From Pedobacter aquatilis (GTDB lineage Bacteria > Bacteroidota > Bacteroidia > Sphingobacteriales > Sphingobacteriaceae), in the NCBI RefSeq assembly GCF_030409415.1, contig NZ_JAUFPW010000012.1, positions 434,001 through 498,000 on the forward strand: a DNA stretch of 64,000 nt, read 5' to 3'. Under the pieces are notes generated by a model, which was not told where the DNA came from, ran no database searches, and was given only the letters and a program-made list of their open reading frames with translations. Of the stretch, positions 9,006 to 17,797 are shown in pieces. The position numbers were made by a program, and so were the translations under genes. Numbering within the stretch: the stretch's first letter is position 1; every line of letters begins with the position of its first letter.

Positions 9006-10107
9006 GAATGCATGTTGTTATTGCTGTAAGCTCATCAATCGTTAAACCTAATCCACTGGGTAGATAAAAACCATTTCTGGCCAATTTTTCAGCCACCGGG
9101 TAACTTTCATCAGCAAATAATTTCATTTTTTTAAATACAGGTTGTTCATGCATACACCAGAAAAATGGTCTGGTGCCAATTTTATGTTTTGTTAAGTAAT
9201 CAACCAAATCTTCTTTTTCACTTTCAGTTGGTGCTACTATTCCGAAAACCCAATAAATATTTTCTGCATATGATGTGCTGGTAAGTGGTAGCTGATATCC
9301 TTTCTGTTTCAAATAAGAAAGGGCGCTATGATAGTTTGACCCAATATTGCGCTTGATGCTGATAAATTCTTCTAGTTGTTCCAGTTGTGCTAAACCAACT
9401 GCAGCCTGCATATTGGTCATCCGATAATTCCAACCCAATTCATTATGGACGAATCTTGGCCCATCGGGTTCAAAGCAAAGATTGCGCAATTTTTTGCATC
9501 TGGCGGCCAGATGTTCGTCATCAGTTAGCAACATACCACCCTCACCCGTCGTAATATGTTTATTGGGGTAAAAGCTAAAAATACTGATATCGCCAAAACT
9601 GCCACACATTTTACTGTTATAGTTTTGCCCGTGCATTTCGGCCGCATCTTCAATTATTTTAAGTTTGTATTTTTTTGCTAAAGCTAATACGGGATCCATA
9701 TCAACCGGAAGACCGTAAATATGCACGACTAAAATTGCCTTAGTTTTAGCGGTAATCTTGGTTTCAATTTGCGTTACATCCATATTCCAGGTGAGTGGAT
9801 CACTATCAACCAAAACTGGAATTGCACCTGCCGTAACCACAGATTGAGCTGGCGAAATAATTGTAAAAGTGGGCATAATAACCTCATCCCCGACACCAAT
9901 ACCCAAAGCCTTTACGGCGATATCTAATGCTGCCGAACCATTGCATACTGCTGTTCCAAACTTACGATTGTTGTAGGTGCTGAAATTCTCTTCGAATGCA
10001 CCGATAAACGGACCTTCACTGCTTATCCACCCAGTACTGATACATTCTGAAAGGTACTTTAACTCATTTCCTTTTAATAATGGAGTATTTACCGGAATTG
10101 GTTTCAT
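8989..10107 (-). CDS. DegT/DnrJ/EryC1/StrS aminotransferase, GDP-perosamine synthase-like
   Basis: This 372-residue PLP enzyme probably converts a nucleotide-linked 4-keto-6-deoxy sugar to the 4-amino sugar. The likely Schiff-base lysine is K183 in FYPNKHITTGEGG, and EDAAE is at residues 153-157. Many blocks match RfbE/Per-type GDP-perosamine synthases as I remember them: ELKYLSECISTGWISSEG, VDSDPLTWNMDV, VVHIYGLPVDM, LGWNYRMTN and TRPFFWCMHEQPVF. No GDP-mannose dehydratase is present in the window, so the substrate must come from elsewhere. It overlaps the methyltransferase by 4 bp and the GT4 by 17 bp. A dTDP-linked substrate is the main alternative. Confidence 0.85.
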   Translation of the reverse strand: MKPIPVNTPLLKGNELKYLSECISTGWISSEGPFIGAFEENFSTYNNRKFGTAVCNGSAALDIAVKALGIGVGDEVIMPTFTIISPAQSVVTAGAIPVLVDSDPLTWNMDVTQIETKITAKTKAILVVHIYGLPVDMDPVLALAKKYKLKIIEDAAEMHGQNYNSKMCGSFGDISIFSFYPNKHITTGEGGMLLTDDEHLAARCKKLRNLCFEPDGPRFVHNELGWNYRMTNMQAAVGLAQLEQLEEFISIKRNIGSNYHSALSYLKQKGYQLPLTSTSYAENIYWVFGIVAPTESEKEDLVDYLTKHKIGTRPFFWCMHEQPVFKKMKLFADESYPVAEKLARNGFYLPSGLGLTIDELTAITTCIHEKIF

Positions 10108-10862
10108 GAATTAATTTTTTTAAGGACGTAGGCAACCCCCCAAGTCAAATTTGAGGGTACATTCTTTGTTAAGAATTCTTCACTGTTTAAAATTTCAAAA
10201 CCTGTACTGTAAGCTAATAGGTAGATTTCATTTTTGCAAAAGTGTCGCATCGGATGAATTTCCTGAAAAGAAAGTTGTGTCGGATCTTTTAATGAACTTA
10301 CTTCTATATCGTAGTTTACTTCAACAATATTTTCTTCACTAAAGATAGATGGTGTTGCTCTTCGGATAATTTGAATTTGATCATTGCTTAATTTTTTAAT
10401 CCGCTCTTCTGGTACCTGAGATACAACTGCTGGTGTATGCCAAACATCGAAAATAAACAGTCCGCCATCACAGAGTGACTCATGAACAAGTTGAAAAGTT
10501 CTGATCAAACTTGAATTGTCAGTTAGATAACTAATTACATGAAAAAGCGATAGTGCAATTTCAAACTTCTGATCGACTTTAAAATTAGAGATGTTAGCTT
10601 TTTGGAACCTCAGTCTGGTATTTTCATTTTGCCTTGCAATATTGAGCATATCTTCACTTAGTTCGATTCCAAATACTGAAAACCCCTTTTCTGCAAAGAC
10701 TGATGCATGTTTTCCTGTACCACATCCTAATTCAATAATATTTTGAGCATTAGGAAAGTATTCTTGAATGAGATCGATTATATAAGCTGCTTCCGCAGGA
10801 TAATCTTTATCGTAATACAGTAGGTTATAATACTGACTGTAAAGTTTGAAGTTTTCGATCAT
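10104..10862 (-). CDS. SAM-dependent methyltransferase, DesVI/TylM1-like
   Basis: This 252-residue methyltransferase has the SAM motif IIELGCGTG (residues 42-50) preceded by YYNLLYYDKDYPAEAAYI. That pre-motif region resembles the N-termini of sugar N-methyltransferases of the DesVI/TylM1 type, which act on 3-amino sugars (family knowledge; similarity judged by eye). Lying 4 bp into the aminotransferase gene and 1 bp overlapping the cupin gene, it likely methylates the amino sugar made next door. It has no membrane segment. A general O-methyltransferase role remains possible. Confidence 0.78.
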   Translation of the reverse strand: MIENFKLYSQYYNLLYYDKDYPAEAAYIIDLIQEYFPNAQNIIELGCGTGKHASVFAEKGFSVFGIELSEDMLNIARQNENTRLRFQKANISNFKVDQKFEIALSLFHVISYLTDNSSLIRTFQLVHESLCDGGLFIFDVWHTPAVVSQVPEERIKKLSNDQIQIIRRATPSIFSEENIVEVNYDIEVSSLKDPTQLSFQEIHPMRHFCKNEIYLLAYSTGFEILNSEEFLTKNVPSNLTWGVAYVLKKINS

Positions 10863-11281
10863 TATTTGATGTTTTTAAGAATGGGATCGAAATGCACTTT
10901 GTCTTCGTCGCCGCAGTACGGACCTTGTTTAATTTCTATGAGCTCTGATGTCTCTAACATTTCAAAGCCGTGCCCACCTGCAGCAAGTAAAATTACATCT
11001 CCTGTTTGTACAGTCCTGCTCTCGACATAAACCTGGTCATCATTGTAAAAATCTACACGTACTTTACCTGCTTTAACATATAGAACTTCTTGTGTAAGGG
11101 TTACTTTTCGTTCCACAAGCTTGTGCACATGCGGCGGTATAATGTAACCTTTAGGTCGGTTCATGTACCCCAACTGTTGCGAATAATCTTCTGGGGTGAA
11201 GAAAGTTATCCCTTCTTTATGGAAATTTGACCTTATGATTAGTGCGAGTAACAGTCCATTTATGGTGATGCTTTCTATCAT
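10862..11281 (-). CDS. Cupin-domain protein of the sugar-modification block
   Basis: This 139-residue protein is a single cupin barrel. The likely metal-binding set is H51 and H53 (PPHVH), E65 and H104 (GGHGF), with GDVIL between the two cupin boxes. Such proteins near nucleotide-sugar aminotransferases are often isomerases, epimerases or binding proteins, and this one has the retained metal site expected for catalysis or binding. It overlaps the methyltransferase by 1 bp and starts 2 bp after the restored end of the upstream glycosyltransferase. The precise reaction is unknown. Confidence 0.75.
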   Translation of the reverse strand: MIESITINGLLLALIIRSNFHKEGITFFTPEDYSQQLGYMNRPKGYIIPPHVHKLVERKVTLTQEVLYVKAGKVRVDFYNDDQVYVESRTVQTGDVILLAAGGHGFEMLETSELIEIKQGPYCGDEDKVHFDPILKNIK

Positions 11282-11283
11282 AG

Positions 11284-12239
11284 TTAAGCTTGATTAAAAA
11301 TAAATTTACTTCTTTCAGTACTTAATGAATTGATTTTTTTTTTGAAGATTTTTGAGATCAATTTTCGCGCAATTCTATTAATTAGATTAACAACTTTTAT
11401 GTTTGTCCATTTACGTATCGGACCAATTTTGCAAGTGATCATTAACTTACGGTAAAAGGAAATGTTAGACTTATTTATAGATATATTTTTTGACCCGGCC
11501 CCGTAATGAATAAAATTTGCCTGGTATTTAATGGGAGATGGTAAAATTTTTTGCCTGGTATTTTTCTTAATTCATTTTGAAAATATGCGGCGGAATCAAA
11601 TGCATGTACCTCGCCATCACGGATTTCCTCGTAATAAAAGTGAGATCTTTTGGATAGCTCAAATGCTTCCTTCTTATAAATACAAAACCAGGTATGGTTT
11701 CGTTCGTATAGATGCATGTTTCTATTAGAATAACTATCAAAACAATATGCGGTTTCATTGTAACAGGTACTGGCGAATAGACAATCAGGATTTTGTAAAG
11801 CGAGCAGCAGATGAAAGTAAAATTCTGCATCTAATACTTCAAAATCTGCATCAACAGTTGCAATGTAATCTGTGTTAAATTTGGGAAGTTCTGAGGTCCA
11901 GAGTTCATCATAATTTTCGTTAATATCATCCCTCACACGATCAATTCCTTCAGGAGAAGTAATCGTTTCACCAGCAACAAAATTTTTAGTCCTTATTTTT
12001 TCTGTATTGTCAAAGATCTGAACATAAGGATATGCCGCCCATTTTACTGCATATTCATTAAGATTTTCTGTGGTGAGGGCATTCAGATAAATGAATAATT
12101 TAAAATGTTGTTTTTCAGAATGATTAAGCCTGTCGTATATTTTTTTAAAACTTTTAACACCATAATCTCCAAACATGCAGTCCCGGTTGGTTACCAACAT
12201 AAAAAACGTAATAGACTTTCGCGTTATGCTATCTTTCAT
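11284..12239 (-). pseudogene. GT-A-like glycosyltransferase with a one-base frameshift
   Basis: The intact first frame gives 254 residues (to 11475) with VTNRD near residue 18 and a DAD metal motif at 130-132. After FYHL the frame turns to unlike sequence and stops. Adding one base to the C-run of the coding strand (GGG at 11533-11535 on the plus strand) restores reading: FYHLPIKYQANFIHYGAGSKN, then a basic tail ending FIFNQA at a stop at 11284-11286. The restored protein would be about 318 residues. Two further facts support this: the new stop lies 2 bp before the cupin start, as tight as other joints in this operon, and no stop interrupts the recovered 80 or so codons. It is a true mutation, a phase-variable tract or an assembly error. 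Confidence 0.8.
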
Positions 12240-13211
12240 TTAGTTGGTTTGTTCAATCCAGTTATCTCTCAATACAAGATCTCTCATATGATGTCTGGTC
12301 ATCAACTTGATGTCGTAAGCAATGCGATTGCTATGATAAAAAGCCTGGGCCATTGTAATTCTCCAATTATCTTTGGCTCTTATGAAGTGCCAAGGTGTAG
12401 CTAAGGATTTATATAAAACAGCAATAAAATTATTAACAATGTTGGTGAACAGTTTTGAATTGTTTAACCCATTGGCAGCCCTGTAAATTGTAAAACTATC
12501 GCAATTAGCCTGGTTTGCAAATCTTTTATTTAAATAACTTTGCGTCATCCTACTTTTTGGAATAATATGGTTAATGACAGATAAACCATTGTAGGCCTGC
12601 AGATAACCCAGATCAAGAATTTTTATGGATAGCCCTGTTTCTCCATTTCCTATCCATTCGCCTTTGGTGTTTTCTGGGTTAAAGCCCCCGGCATTTATTA
12701 TTGCTTCTTTTAAAATTGCTTCATGACAGCTAAAAATATTAATCATCTGATCGGAAATGATTAACGGAGTTTCATCTAGATTAAGGCTTAAGTGAGCATT
12801 TAAGCAGTATTTTAATATCCAGTCAGGAGGATGAATATCCCATTTTGGCAGTATCCGCCCACTTACTACTGCAATTTTATCGTTCAGTTCGAAAGTTGGA
12901 ACCAGGTTCGTTAACAAATCTGGTTCGGCAATCATATCGTCATCTGTATAATATAATACTTCACCTTTTGCGTACTTTATTGCAGAATTGCGTGCATAGT
13001 GAACGCCTTGCCTTGGTTCCTCAAAATACTTTATTATCGGGTATTTTTCAGACAATTCTTTTACTACCGCTAATGTATTGTCTGTTGAGTTATTATCGAT
13101 TACAATAATTTCGAGCATATTAGCATAGTTTTGTGTTACAAAGCTTTCCAGGGTTAATTTTATGAAAAAATCTCTGTTATAGGTCGGAATAATAACTGAA
13201 ACAGTTTTCAT
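12240..13211 (-). CDS. Family 2 glycosyltransferase
   Basis: This 323-residue GT2 enzyme contains VSVIIPTYNRD, DNNSTDNT at residues 39-46 and the metal motif TDDD at 89-92. A GGFNPENTKGEWIGNGETGLSI segment supplies the acceptor-side loop with an acidic pair (split here as GGFNPENTKG and EWIGNGETG). The C-terminal 90 residues contain amphipathic stretches near KSLATPWHFIRAKDNW. It abuts the frameshifted glycosyltransferase with no gap. Sugar specificity is unknown. Confidence 0.87.
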   Translation of the reverse strand: MKTVSVIIPTYNRDFFIKLTLESFVTQNYANMLEIIVIDNNSTDNTLAVVKELSEKYPIIKYFEEPRQGVHYARNSAIKYAKGEVLYYTDDDMIAEPDLLTNLVPTFELNDKIAVVSGRILPKWDIHPPDWILKYCLNAHLSLNLDETPLIISDQMINIFSCHEAILKEAIINAGGFNPENTKGEWIGNGETGLSIKILDLGYLQAYNGLSVINHIIPKSRMTQSYLNKRFANQANCDSFTIYRAANGLNNSKLFTNIVNNFIAVLYKSLATPWHFIRAKDNWRITMAQAFYHSNRIAYDIKLMTRHHMRDLVLRDNWIEQTN

Positions 13212-13239
13212 TTTTTAATTTGTGTAAATATGCAAACCA

Positions 13240-14088
13240 TTAGACCGGGATGAGATTCCAATTCTCTAATAAAATGTTGCAAGGAGATTCTATTTTTCCA
13301 AAATCAGGAAACCATTTGTTTGGTGCATACACAGGTGCATTTTTAACATTTAAATAAGCACCCCACCAACTAAAAGTACTATTGGAAATGATACAAATGT
13401 CTGCCTGCATTAAAAACTGAAGATCGATAATTTCCGTTGATCGGGAAATATATTTTTTATTCAGGTATCCAAATTCGGACTCTAAAAAATCTGTATCATC
13501 ACTAATTAATATGTAGTAATTGTTTTCGCTCTCAGTGGCCGAAATCGCATTGTGATAATATTCTGCTGGTAATTGTATATCATAGTTAAAATAGTCCGAT
13601 CGTCTAACATGCACAACCACATATTTGTATCCCGGGGGCAGATCGTTAAATATATTTCTAAAATCTGTCTGATATTTTTCTTTAATAACAAATTTGGCTT
13701 TTATTTCATCTTTACAGGCAGCGAAATAATACTCCGATTGGAAAAAGCCTGTATATAATTTCTGATCCTTGAGTTTCAAGCTTTCTAGGTGTGGCTCCAA
13801 TTGATCAGATATATGTACTTCTTCAAAATTTAGGATTTTTCTTAACAGAGCATAAAATTTTCTTTTTAGATAAACCGAAAAAAAATCATCAAACCCTTTT
13901 AAAGAAAATATTGTTTGATCTAAGTAATAGAAGATATCTTTTGTTTGGTCAAAATATTGAGGAATAAATAAAGATTGTAGGCTCCTGTCAAAATAAAAAC
14001 TAGAATTTAGCTTTTTAGCGGTAGCGTAAGCAAAGGCATACTGGAATAACTGATTTCCCAATCTGCCTTGTAATTCAACACTAATCAT
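13240..14088 (-). CDS. Family 11 alpha-1,2-fucosyltransferase-like enzyme
   Basis: This 282-residue protein is a GT11 member. The start MISVELQGRLGNQLFQYAF, the GDP-binding motif HVRRSDY at residues 160-166, the GFFQSEYYF segment at 114-122 and CIISNSTFSWWGAYL at 232-246 are the classical conserved blocks of the family. GT11 enzymes usually move L-fucose from GDP-fucose to galactose, so the exported polysaccharide probably carries an alpha-1,2-linked 6-deoxyhexose. It overlaps the DUF268 gene start by 8 bp. Some GT11 enzymes use other deoxyhexoses. Confidence 0.9.
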   Translation of the reverse strand: MISVELQGRLGNQLFQYAFAYATAKKLNSSFYFDRSLQSLFIPQYFDQTKDIFYYLDQTIFSLKGFDDFFSVYLKRKFYALLRKILNFEEVHISDQLEPHLESLKLKDQKLYTGFFQSEYYFAACKDEIKAKFVIKEKYQTDFRNIFNDLPPGYKYVVVHVRRSDYFNYDIQLPAEYYHNAISATESENNYYILISDDTDFLESEFGYLNKKYISRSTEIIDLQFLMQADICIISNSTFSWWGAYLNVKNAPVYAPNKWFPDFGKIESPCNILLENWNLIPV

Positions 14089-14872
14089 TTAAACGTTTTT
14101 TAAACCAAAAACAGCCACAGCCCCAGCTTTGCTCATCTGCTTGTTTTTTGCTGGCATTTCTAATTATACCAATATTTTCGAACTTATCAGGAATCAAGGA
14201 AAACTCAATAAGTTCGAGTTTTGAAAAGTAAGAGATGATCTGATCATATGCGTAAATCCGGTGTGCGTTAAATGCTATTTTGGCTTTGCCAATCGGAGTA
14301 ACTATAAGTAAATTTCCATTAACAGCCAATACCCTAACCAATTCGTTAATTGCCTTGAGGTCGCCATCATAATCAATTTCATCTCCATATCTTCCAAGTC
14401 CAATATGCTCAAGTGTATGCATACATGATAAAGAGTCGATCGTATTACTTCTGAATGGCAATTGTGTTAAATCGGCATGTTTGGTATCTAGTCCCTCCAG
14501 CTTAATTTCCGCAGGCCTGTAATCATAAAATTCTACGGGTATAAATGCAGATACTATGGTGCTAAAGTGTAAGATTGAAGAAATATCGACGTGTTTTTTT
14601 GGTTGGGTTTTCGCTAAAATTCTCGCTGCCCATGCAGGATGATAAGTATAGTGAGGTTCTATTTCGGTGATAGATGTTCGGTCATCTAATAATGGGTAAT
14701 GGTCGTAATTTTGATTGAATCTGAGATTAGTATTTCCTTCACTCAGTCGGAAATTAGCTAAGTCAGCATTAAAAGTTTCAACCTTTTTTCTAAACAATTT
14801 TCTTAAAGTGAAATAACCATACAGCTTTCCTACTGCAGTATAACGAAGTTTATTTTTAATTTTTCTTAGCAA
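14081..14872 (-). CDS. DUF268 family protein (methyltransferase-like)
   Basis: This 263-residue protein belongs to the DUF268 family by its conserved segment SCMHTLEHIGLGRYGDE followed by DYDGDLKAI and LLIVTPIGKAKIAFNAHR. The fold is thought to resemble class I methyltransferases, but the glycine-rich SAM motif is not evident (HVDISSILHFSTI occupies that region). DUF268 genes are common in O-antigen and capsule clusters, without an assigned reaction that I know of. A basic N-terminus (LRKIKNKLRYTAVGKLYGYF) could bind membrane. It overlaps the GT11 gene by 8 bp. Confidence 0.8.
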   Translation of the reverse strand: MLRKIKNKLRYTAVGKLYGYFTLRKLFRKKVETFNADLANFRLSEGNTNLRFNQNYDHYPLLDDRTSITEIEPHYTYHPAWAARILAKTQPKKHVDISSILHFSTIVSAFIPVEFYDYRPAEIKLEGLDTKHADLTQLPFRSNTIDSLSCMHTLEHIGLGRYGDEIDYDGDLKAINELVRVLAVNGNLLIVTPIGKAKIAFNAHRIYAYDQIISYFSKLELIEFSLIPDKFENIGIIRNASKKQADEQSWGCGCFWFKKRLND

Positions 14873-14903
14873 TTTTTTCTTTGATGATTTTTTAAGGAAA
14901 AAT

Positions 14904-15590
14904 TTATCTTTTCCGGGTTATTATTGTTGATATTTTATGGCTGATTTTTCTAACAATTTGTTTTTTGATTGAAGGTATTGGCACTATATCAACTTTTAAA
15001 TCTTCTGTAGCCAGGTTTTGAAGCAGAATACTAAATTCGTGCTTGTAGGATTTCGGAACGGCCAGTATAATATCGTTAAATACATAAATTTGACGTTCGG
15101 GGGTGAGTGCTTGCACGATTTCAGCGAGATCAGGATAATCTGTTAACGAATGCGGATGATGAGGTGGGGATAAAAACAAACGAGCATCATCAATCATGAT
15201 AAACAATCTGTTGAACAGATGTTTAAACTTGTTAATGATTTCCAACTCAACTAATAAGGGGCATTGATCTTTTTCTCCAAAAGAATGGTCACCGCACCAA
15301 TGTGCATCGAGCCATAAAATGGCGTTATTTACTTTTGGAAGGAGATCTGGAAGTATACTTTTTGTATCGCCAAATAAAAGATGGACATTTTCCCTTGATT
15401 TTAGTCTTTCTTTAGTATAGTTATACCAATGTTCAGAAAATTCAATTGAATATACATTTTTGAAAACATTAGCTGACCATTCGGTAGTACCGCCTTGGTA
15501 GGTGCCGGTTTCTATAAAGTTGGTAATTTGATATTTTTCTTTTATAAATTCAACAAGCCTTTTATCAGGCCCCATTGTTATCGATCCCAT
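14904..15590 (-). CDS. Class I methyltransferase-like protein
   Basis: This 228-residue protein has FIETGTYQGGTT near residues 25-36 followed by VYSIEFSEHWYNYTKERL and HLLFGDTKSILPDLL, the order of motifs in a Rossmann-type methyltransferase (glycine loop, acidic strand end, D-containing strand). ILWLDAHWCGDHSFG supplies a likely active-site acidic/histidine cluster. It lies 1 bp downstream of wzt. Together with the DUF268 gene it could add the chain-end modification that Wzt-type exporters recognise, but this is inference. Substrate unknown. Confidence 0.7.
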   Translation of the reverse strand: MGSITMGPDKRLVEFIKEKYQITNFIETGTYQGGTTEWSANVFKNVYSIEFSEHWYNYTKERLKSRENVHLLFGDTKSILPDLLPKVNNAILWLDAHWCGDHSFGEKDQCPLLVELEIINKFKHLFNRLFIMIDDARLFLSPPHHPHSLTDYPDLAEIVQALTPERQIYVFNDIILAVPKSYKHEFSILLQNLATEDLKVDIVPIPSIKKQIVRKISHKISTIITRKR

Positions 15591-15591
15591 T

Positions 15592-16863
15592 TCATTTTTC
15601 TAATTTCCAGTTAAATTTTTTTGCGAGAATCCCTGGTCTCTTTTCCGTCCAAAAGCTTGAAAAATCAAAACCGCCATTAATTTCAAAATATATTCTATCA
15701 TTGTTATTATCAGGATCTATAATCCAAAACTGGTTGAATATTGCAACACCTAGGGAAATGTAGTATTTTCCCTCGTTCAACAAGTAAGGAGTAATGGAAG
15801 TTGTCAGTTTGATTTTGCCTTTTGGAAAGCTATTTTGAGTAATTGTGTCTGTGTGAAATGACCATAATAGGTTATTGCCATCAGCATCAGATAAGGAAAA
15901 TCCTATTTGCAACGAGCTATTAGGTTCCAAAACTTCCCCCAAAATAGAAATTTCAACTTCTTCATTCAGGCTATATGAAGCTTTTTTAGTATTTATCATC
16001 ATGGGTCTGAAATATTGATTTTTGTATTTTTCGCCATCAATATTAAGGCTGTTTGACAGTTCTCTATCTTCTGTAGTCAGGTATTTATTAATAACTTCAG
16101 ATATAACATCCGACTTGTAACTCACAAGGCCATTTTTAAGTACTATTCCACTGTTGCAAAGTTGCTTTACGGCGCCCATATTATGGCTCACAAACAGCAC
16201 AGTCCTGCCTTCTCCTTTACTCACTTCCCCCATTTTGCCCAAACATTTCTTTTGAAATTCTGAATCGCCAACAGCTAATACCTCATCAACAATTAAAATT
16301 TCGCTTTCTAAATGTGCTGCAACAGCAAAAGCCAGGCGAATATACATCCCGGAGCTATATCTTTTTACCGGCGTATCTAAATAACGCTCTATCCCCGCAA
16401 AATCTACAATCTCGTCCAGTTTCCGCTGAATTTCTTTTTTACGCATGCCTAAAATAGCACCATTCAGAAATATGTTTTCACGGCCACTGAGTTCTGGATG
16501 AAAACCTGTTCCAACTTCAAGTAAACTCGCTATACGACCTTGACCAGAGATTTTCCCAGTGGTTGGGGCAGTTACTCTACTTAAAATTTTAAGCAAAGTA
16601 CTTTTTCCTGCACCGTTTCTGCCAATAATGCCAACTGCGTCTCCTTGCTCAATTTCAAAATTAATATCCTTTAAACTCCATACTACATCACTTGCGCTTT
16701 TGATGTTTTGATCGTTGCTTTCACCGATCCTTAGAAAAGGATCCTCCTTATCTCGAATTCGTGCATACCAACGCTCTAAATCGCGGCTGATCGTCCCTGT
16801 ACCTATTTGGCCCAGTTGATAAGCCTTACTAAGATTCTCTACTTTTATAACGATGTTAGACAT
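15592..16863 (-). CDS. wzt: Polysaccharide ABC exporter ATP-binding protein Wzt
   Basis: This 423-residue protein energises polysaccharide export across the inner membrane together with the Wzm-like permease upstream. Walker A is GRNGAGKST (residues 81-89), the signature YSSGMYIRL (169-177), Walker B ILIVDEVLAVGD (189-200), and the H-loop is VSHNMGAV. Beyond about residue 255 there is an extra ~165-residue beta-rich domain of the Wzt_C type, which in characterised O-antigen exporters binds the modified non-reducing chain end. KpsT-like proteins lack it. The gene lies 58 bp after wzm. Confidence 0.92.
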   Translation of the reverse strand: MSNIVIKVENLSKAYQLGQIGTGTISRDLERWYARIRDKEDPFLRIGESNDQNIKSASDVVWSLKDINFEIEQGDAVGIIGRNGAGKSTLLKILSRVTAPTTGKISGQGRIASLLEVGTGFHPELSGRENIFLNGAILGMRKKEIQRKLDEIVDFAGIERYLDTPVKRYSSGMYIRLAFAVAAHLESEILIVDEVLAVGDSEFQKKCLGKMGEVSKGEGRTVLFVSHNMGAVKQLCNSGIVLKNGLVSYKSDVISEVINKYLTTEDRELSNSLNIDGEKYKNQYFRPMMINTKKASYSLNEEVEISILGEVLEPNSSLQIGFSLSDADGNNLLWSFHTDTITQNSFPKGKIKLTTSITPYLLNEGKYYISLGVAIFNQFWIIDPDNNNDRIYFEINGGFDFSSFWTEKRPGILAKKFNWKLEK

Positions 16864-16921
16864 TTAAAATATGCTTAAAGTCATGCTTTCCATCATCCAT
16901 ATTACATCTTCGATTTCCCAT

Positions 16922-17776
16922 TTATACCGTATCAACAAAATTGCGCTCTACTTTATTGAAAACTACCGTACCAATCAACAATAAAAAAATCGTAACAATT
17001 GTAGCATAACCTAAACGAAACCAGCTAAAGCTGCCTTCGCTAAGAAAACCATACCTAAATGTTTCAATGATGGGAGTCACGGGATTGTATTCTATTATCC
17101 AGGCATAAGCAGCGTATTTTTTTATCGCCTCAGATAAAGGGTAAATTACCGTGGTGGCGTACATTAATAACTGCACACCAAAACCGATGAGAAAAGCCAG
17201 ATCCCTGTACTTTGTGGTCATAGCAGAAATAATCATTCCTCCACCTAAACCCAATAAAGCCATTAATACTACGATGACTGGAAATAGGCAAATTGCCCAG
17301 CTTATGTTAAAGTTAGCACCAGCGAAATAATAATAAGCCATTAGGATGAGAAAGAGAAGCATTTGTACTCCAAAACGCACCAGATTACTCACCACTATAC
17401 TCAAAGGCATAATTAGCCTAGGAAAATAAACCTTGCCAAAAATGCCCGCATTATCTCTAAAAACAGACGAGGTTTTGGTCAAACAGTCAGCAAAATAGTT
17501 CCAGGCGGTGATGCCTGCCATATAAAATAAGGGTTTAGGTAATCCATCGGTTGATATGCCAGCTAAATTACCAAATATAAAGGTGAAGATGATTGTGGTA
17601 AACAATGGTTGTATAAAAAACCAGAGTGGCCCTAGAATAGTCTGTTTATAAAAGGAAACGAAATCCCTTCTTACCAAGAGTGCTAACAAATCCCGGTATG
17701 CCCAAACTTCATTCAGTTTTAAGTCGAACAAAGAAGAGTTTGCCTCAATGACCCACTGTTGCTCTTCTTTAACCAT
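16922..17776 (-). CDS. wzm: Polysaccharide ABC exporter permease Wzm
   Basis: This 284-residue inner-membrane protein has the ABC2-type permease pattern with about six helices. The N-terminal amphipathic part contains YRDLLALLVRRDFVSFYKQT followed by LGPLWFFIQPLFTTIIF, and the end shows NPVTPIIETFRYGFL, both hallmark segments of O-antigen and teichoic-acid exporters. With Wzt it forms a channel that moves the undecaprenyl-linked polymer to the periplasm. It is 21 bp from the GT4 upstream and 58 bp from wzt downstream. Confidence 0.93.
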   Translation of the reverse strand: MVKEEQQWVIEANSSLFDLKLNEVWAYRDLLALLVRRDFVSFYKQTILGPLWFFIQPLFTTIIFTFIFGNLAGISTDGLPKPLFYMAGITAWNYFADCLTKTSSVFRDNAGIFGKVYFPRLIMPLSIVVSNLVRFGVQMLLFLILMAYYYFAGANFNISWAICLFPVIVVLMALLGLGGGMIISAMTTKYRDLAFLIGFGVQLLMYATTVIYPLSEAIKKYAAYAWIIEYNPVTPIIETFRYGFLSEGSFSWFRLGYATIVTIFLLLIGTVVFNKVERNFVDTV

Positions 17777-17797
17777 AAATCTTAATCATCCACTTCT

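Noticed and set aside
11338..11372. T-rich tract after the frameshifted gene seen first as a terminator
   Set aside because: It lies inside the recovered reading frame of the glycosyltransferase tail and has no stem.
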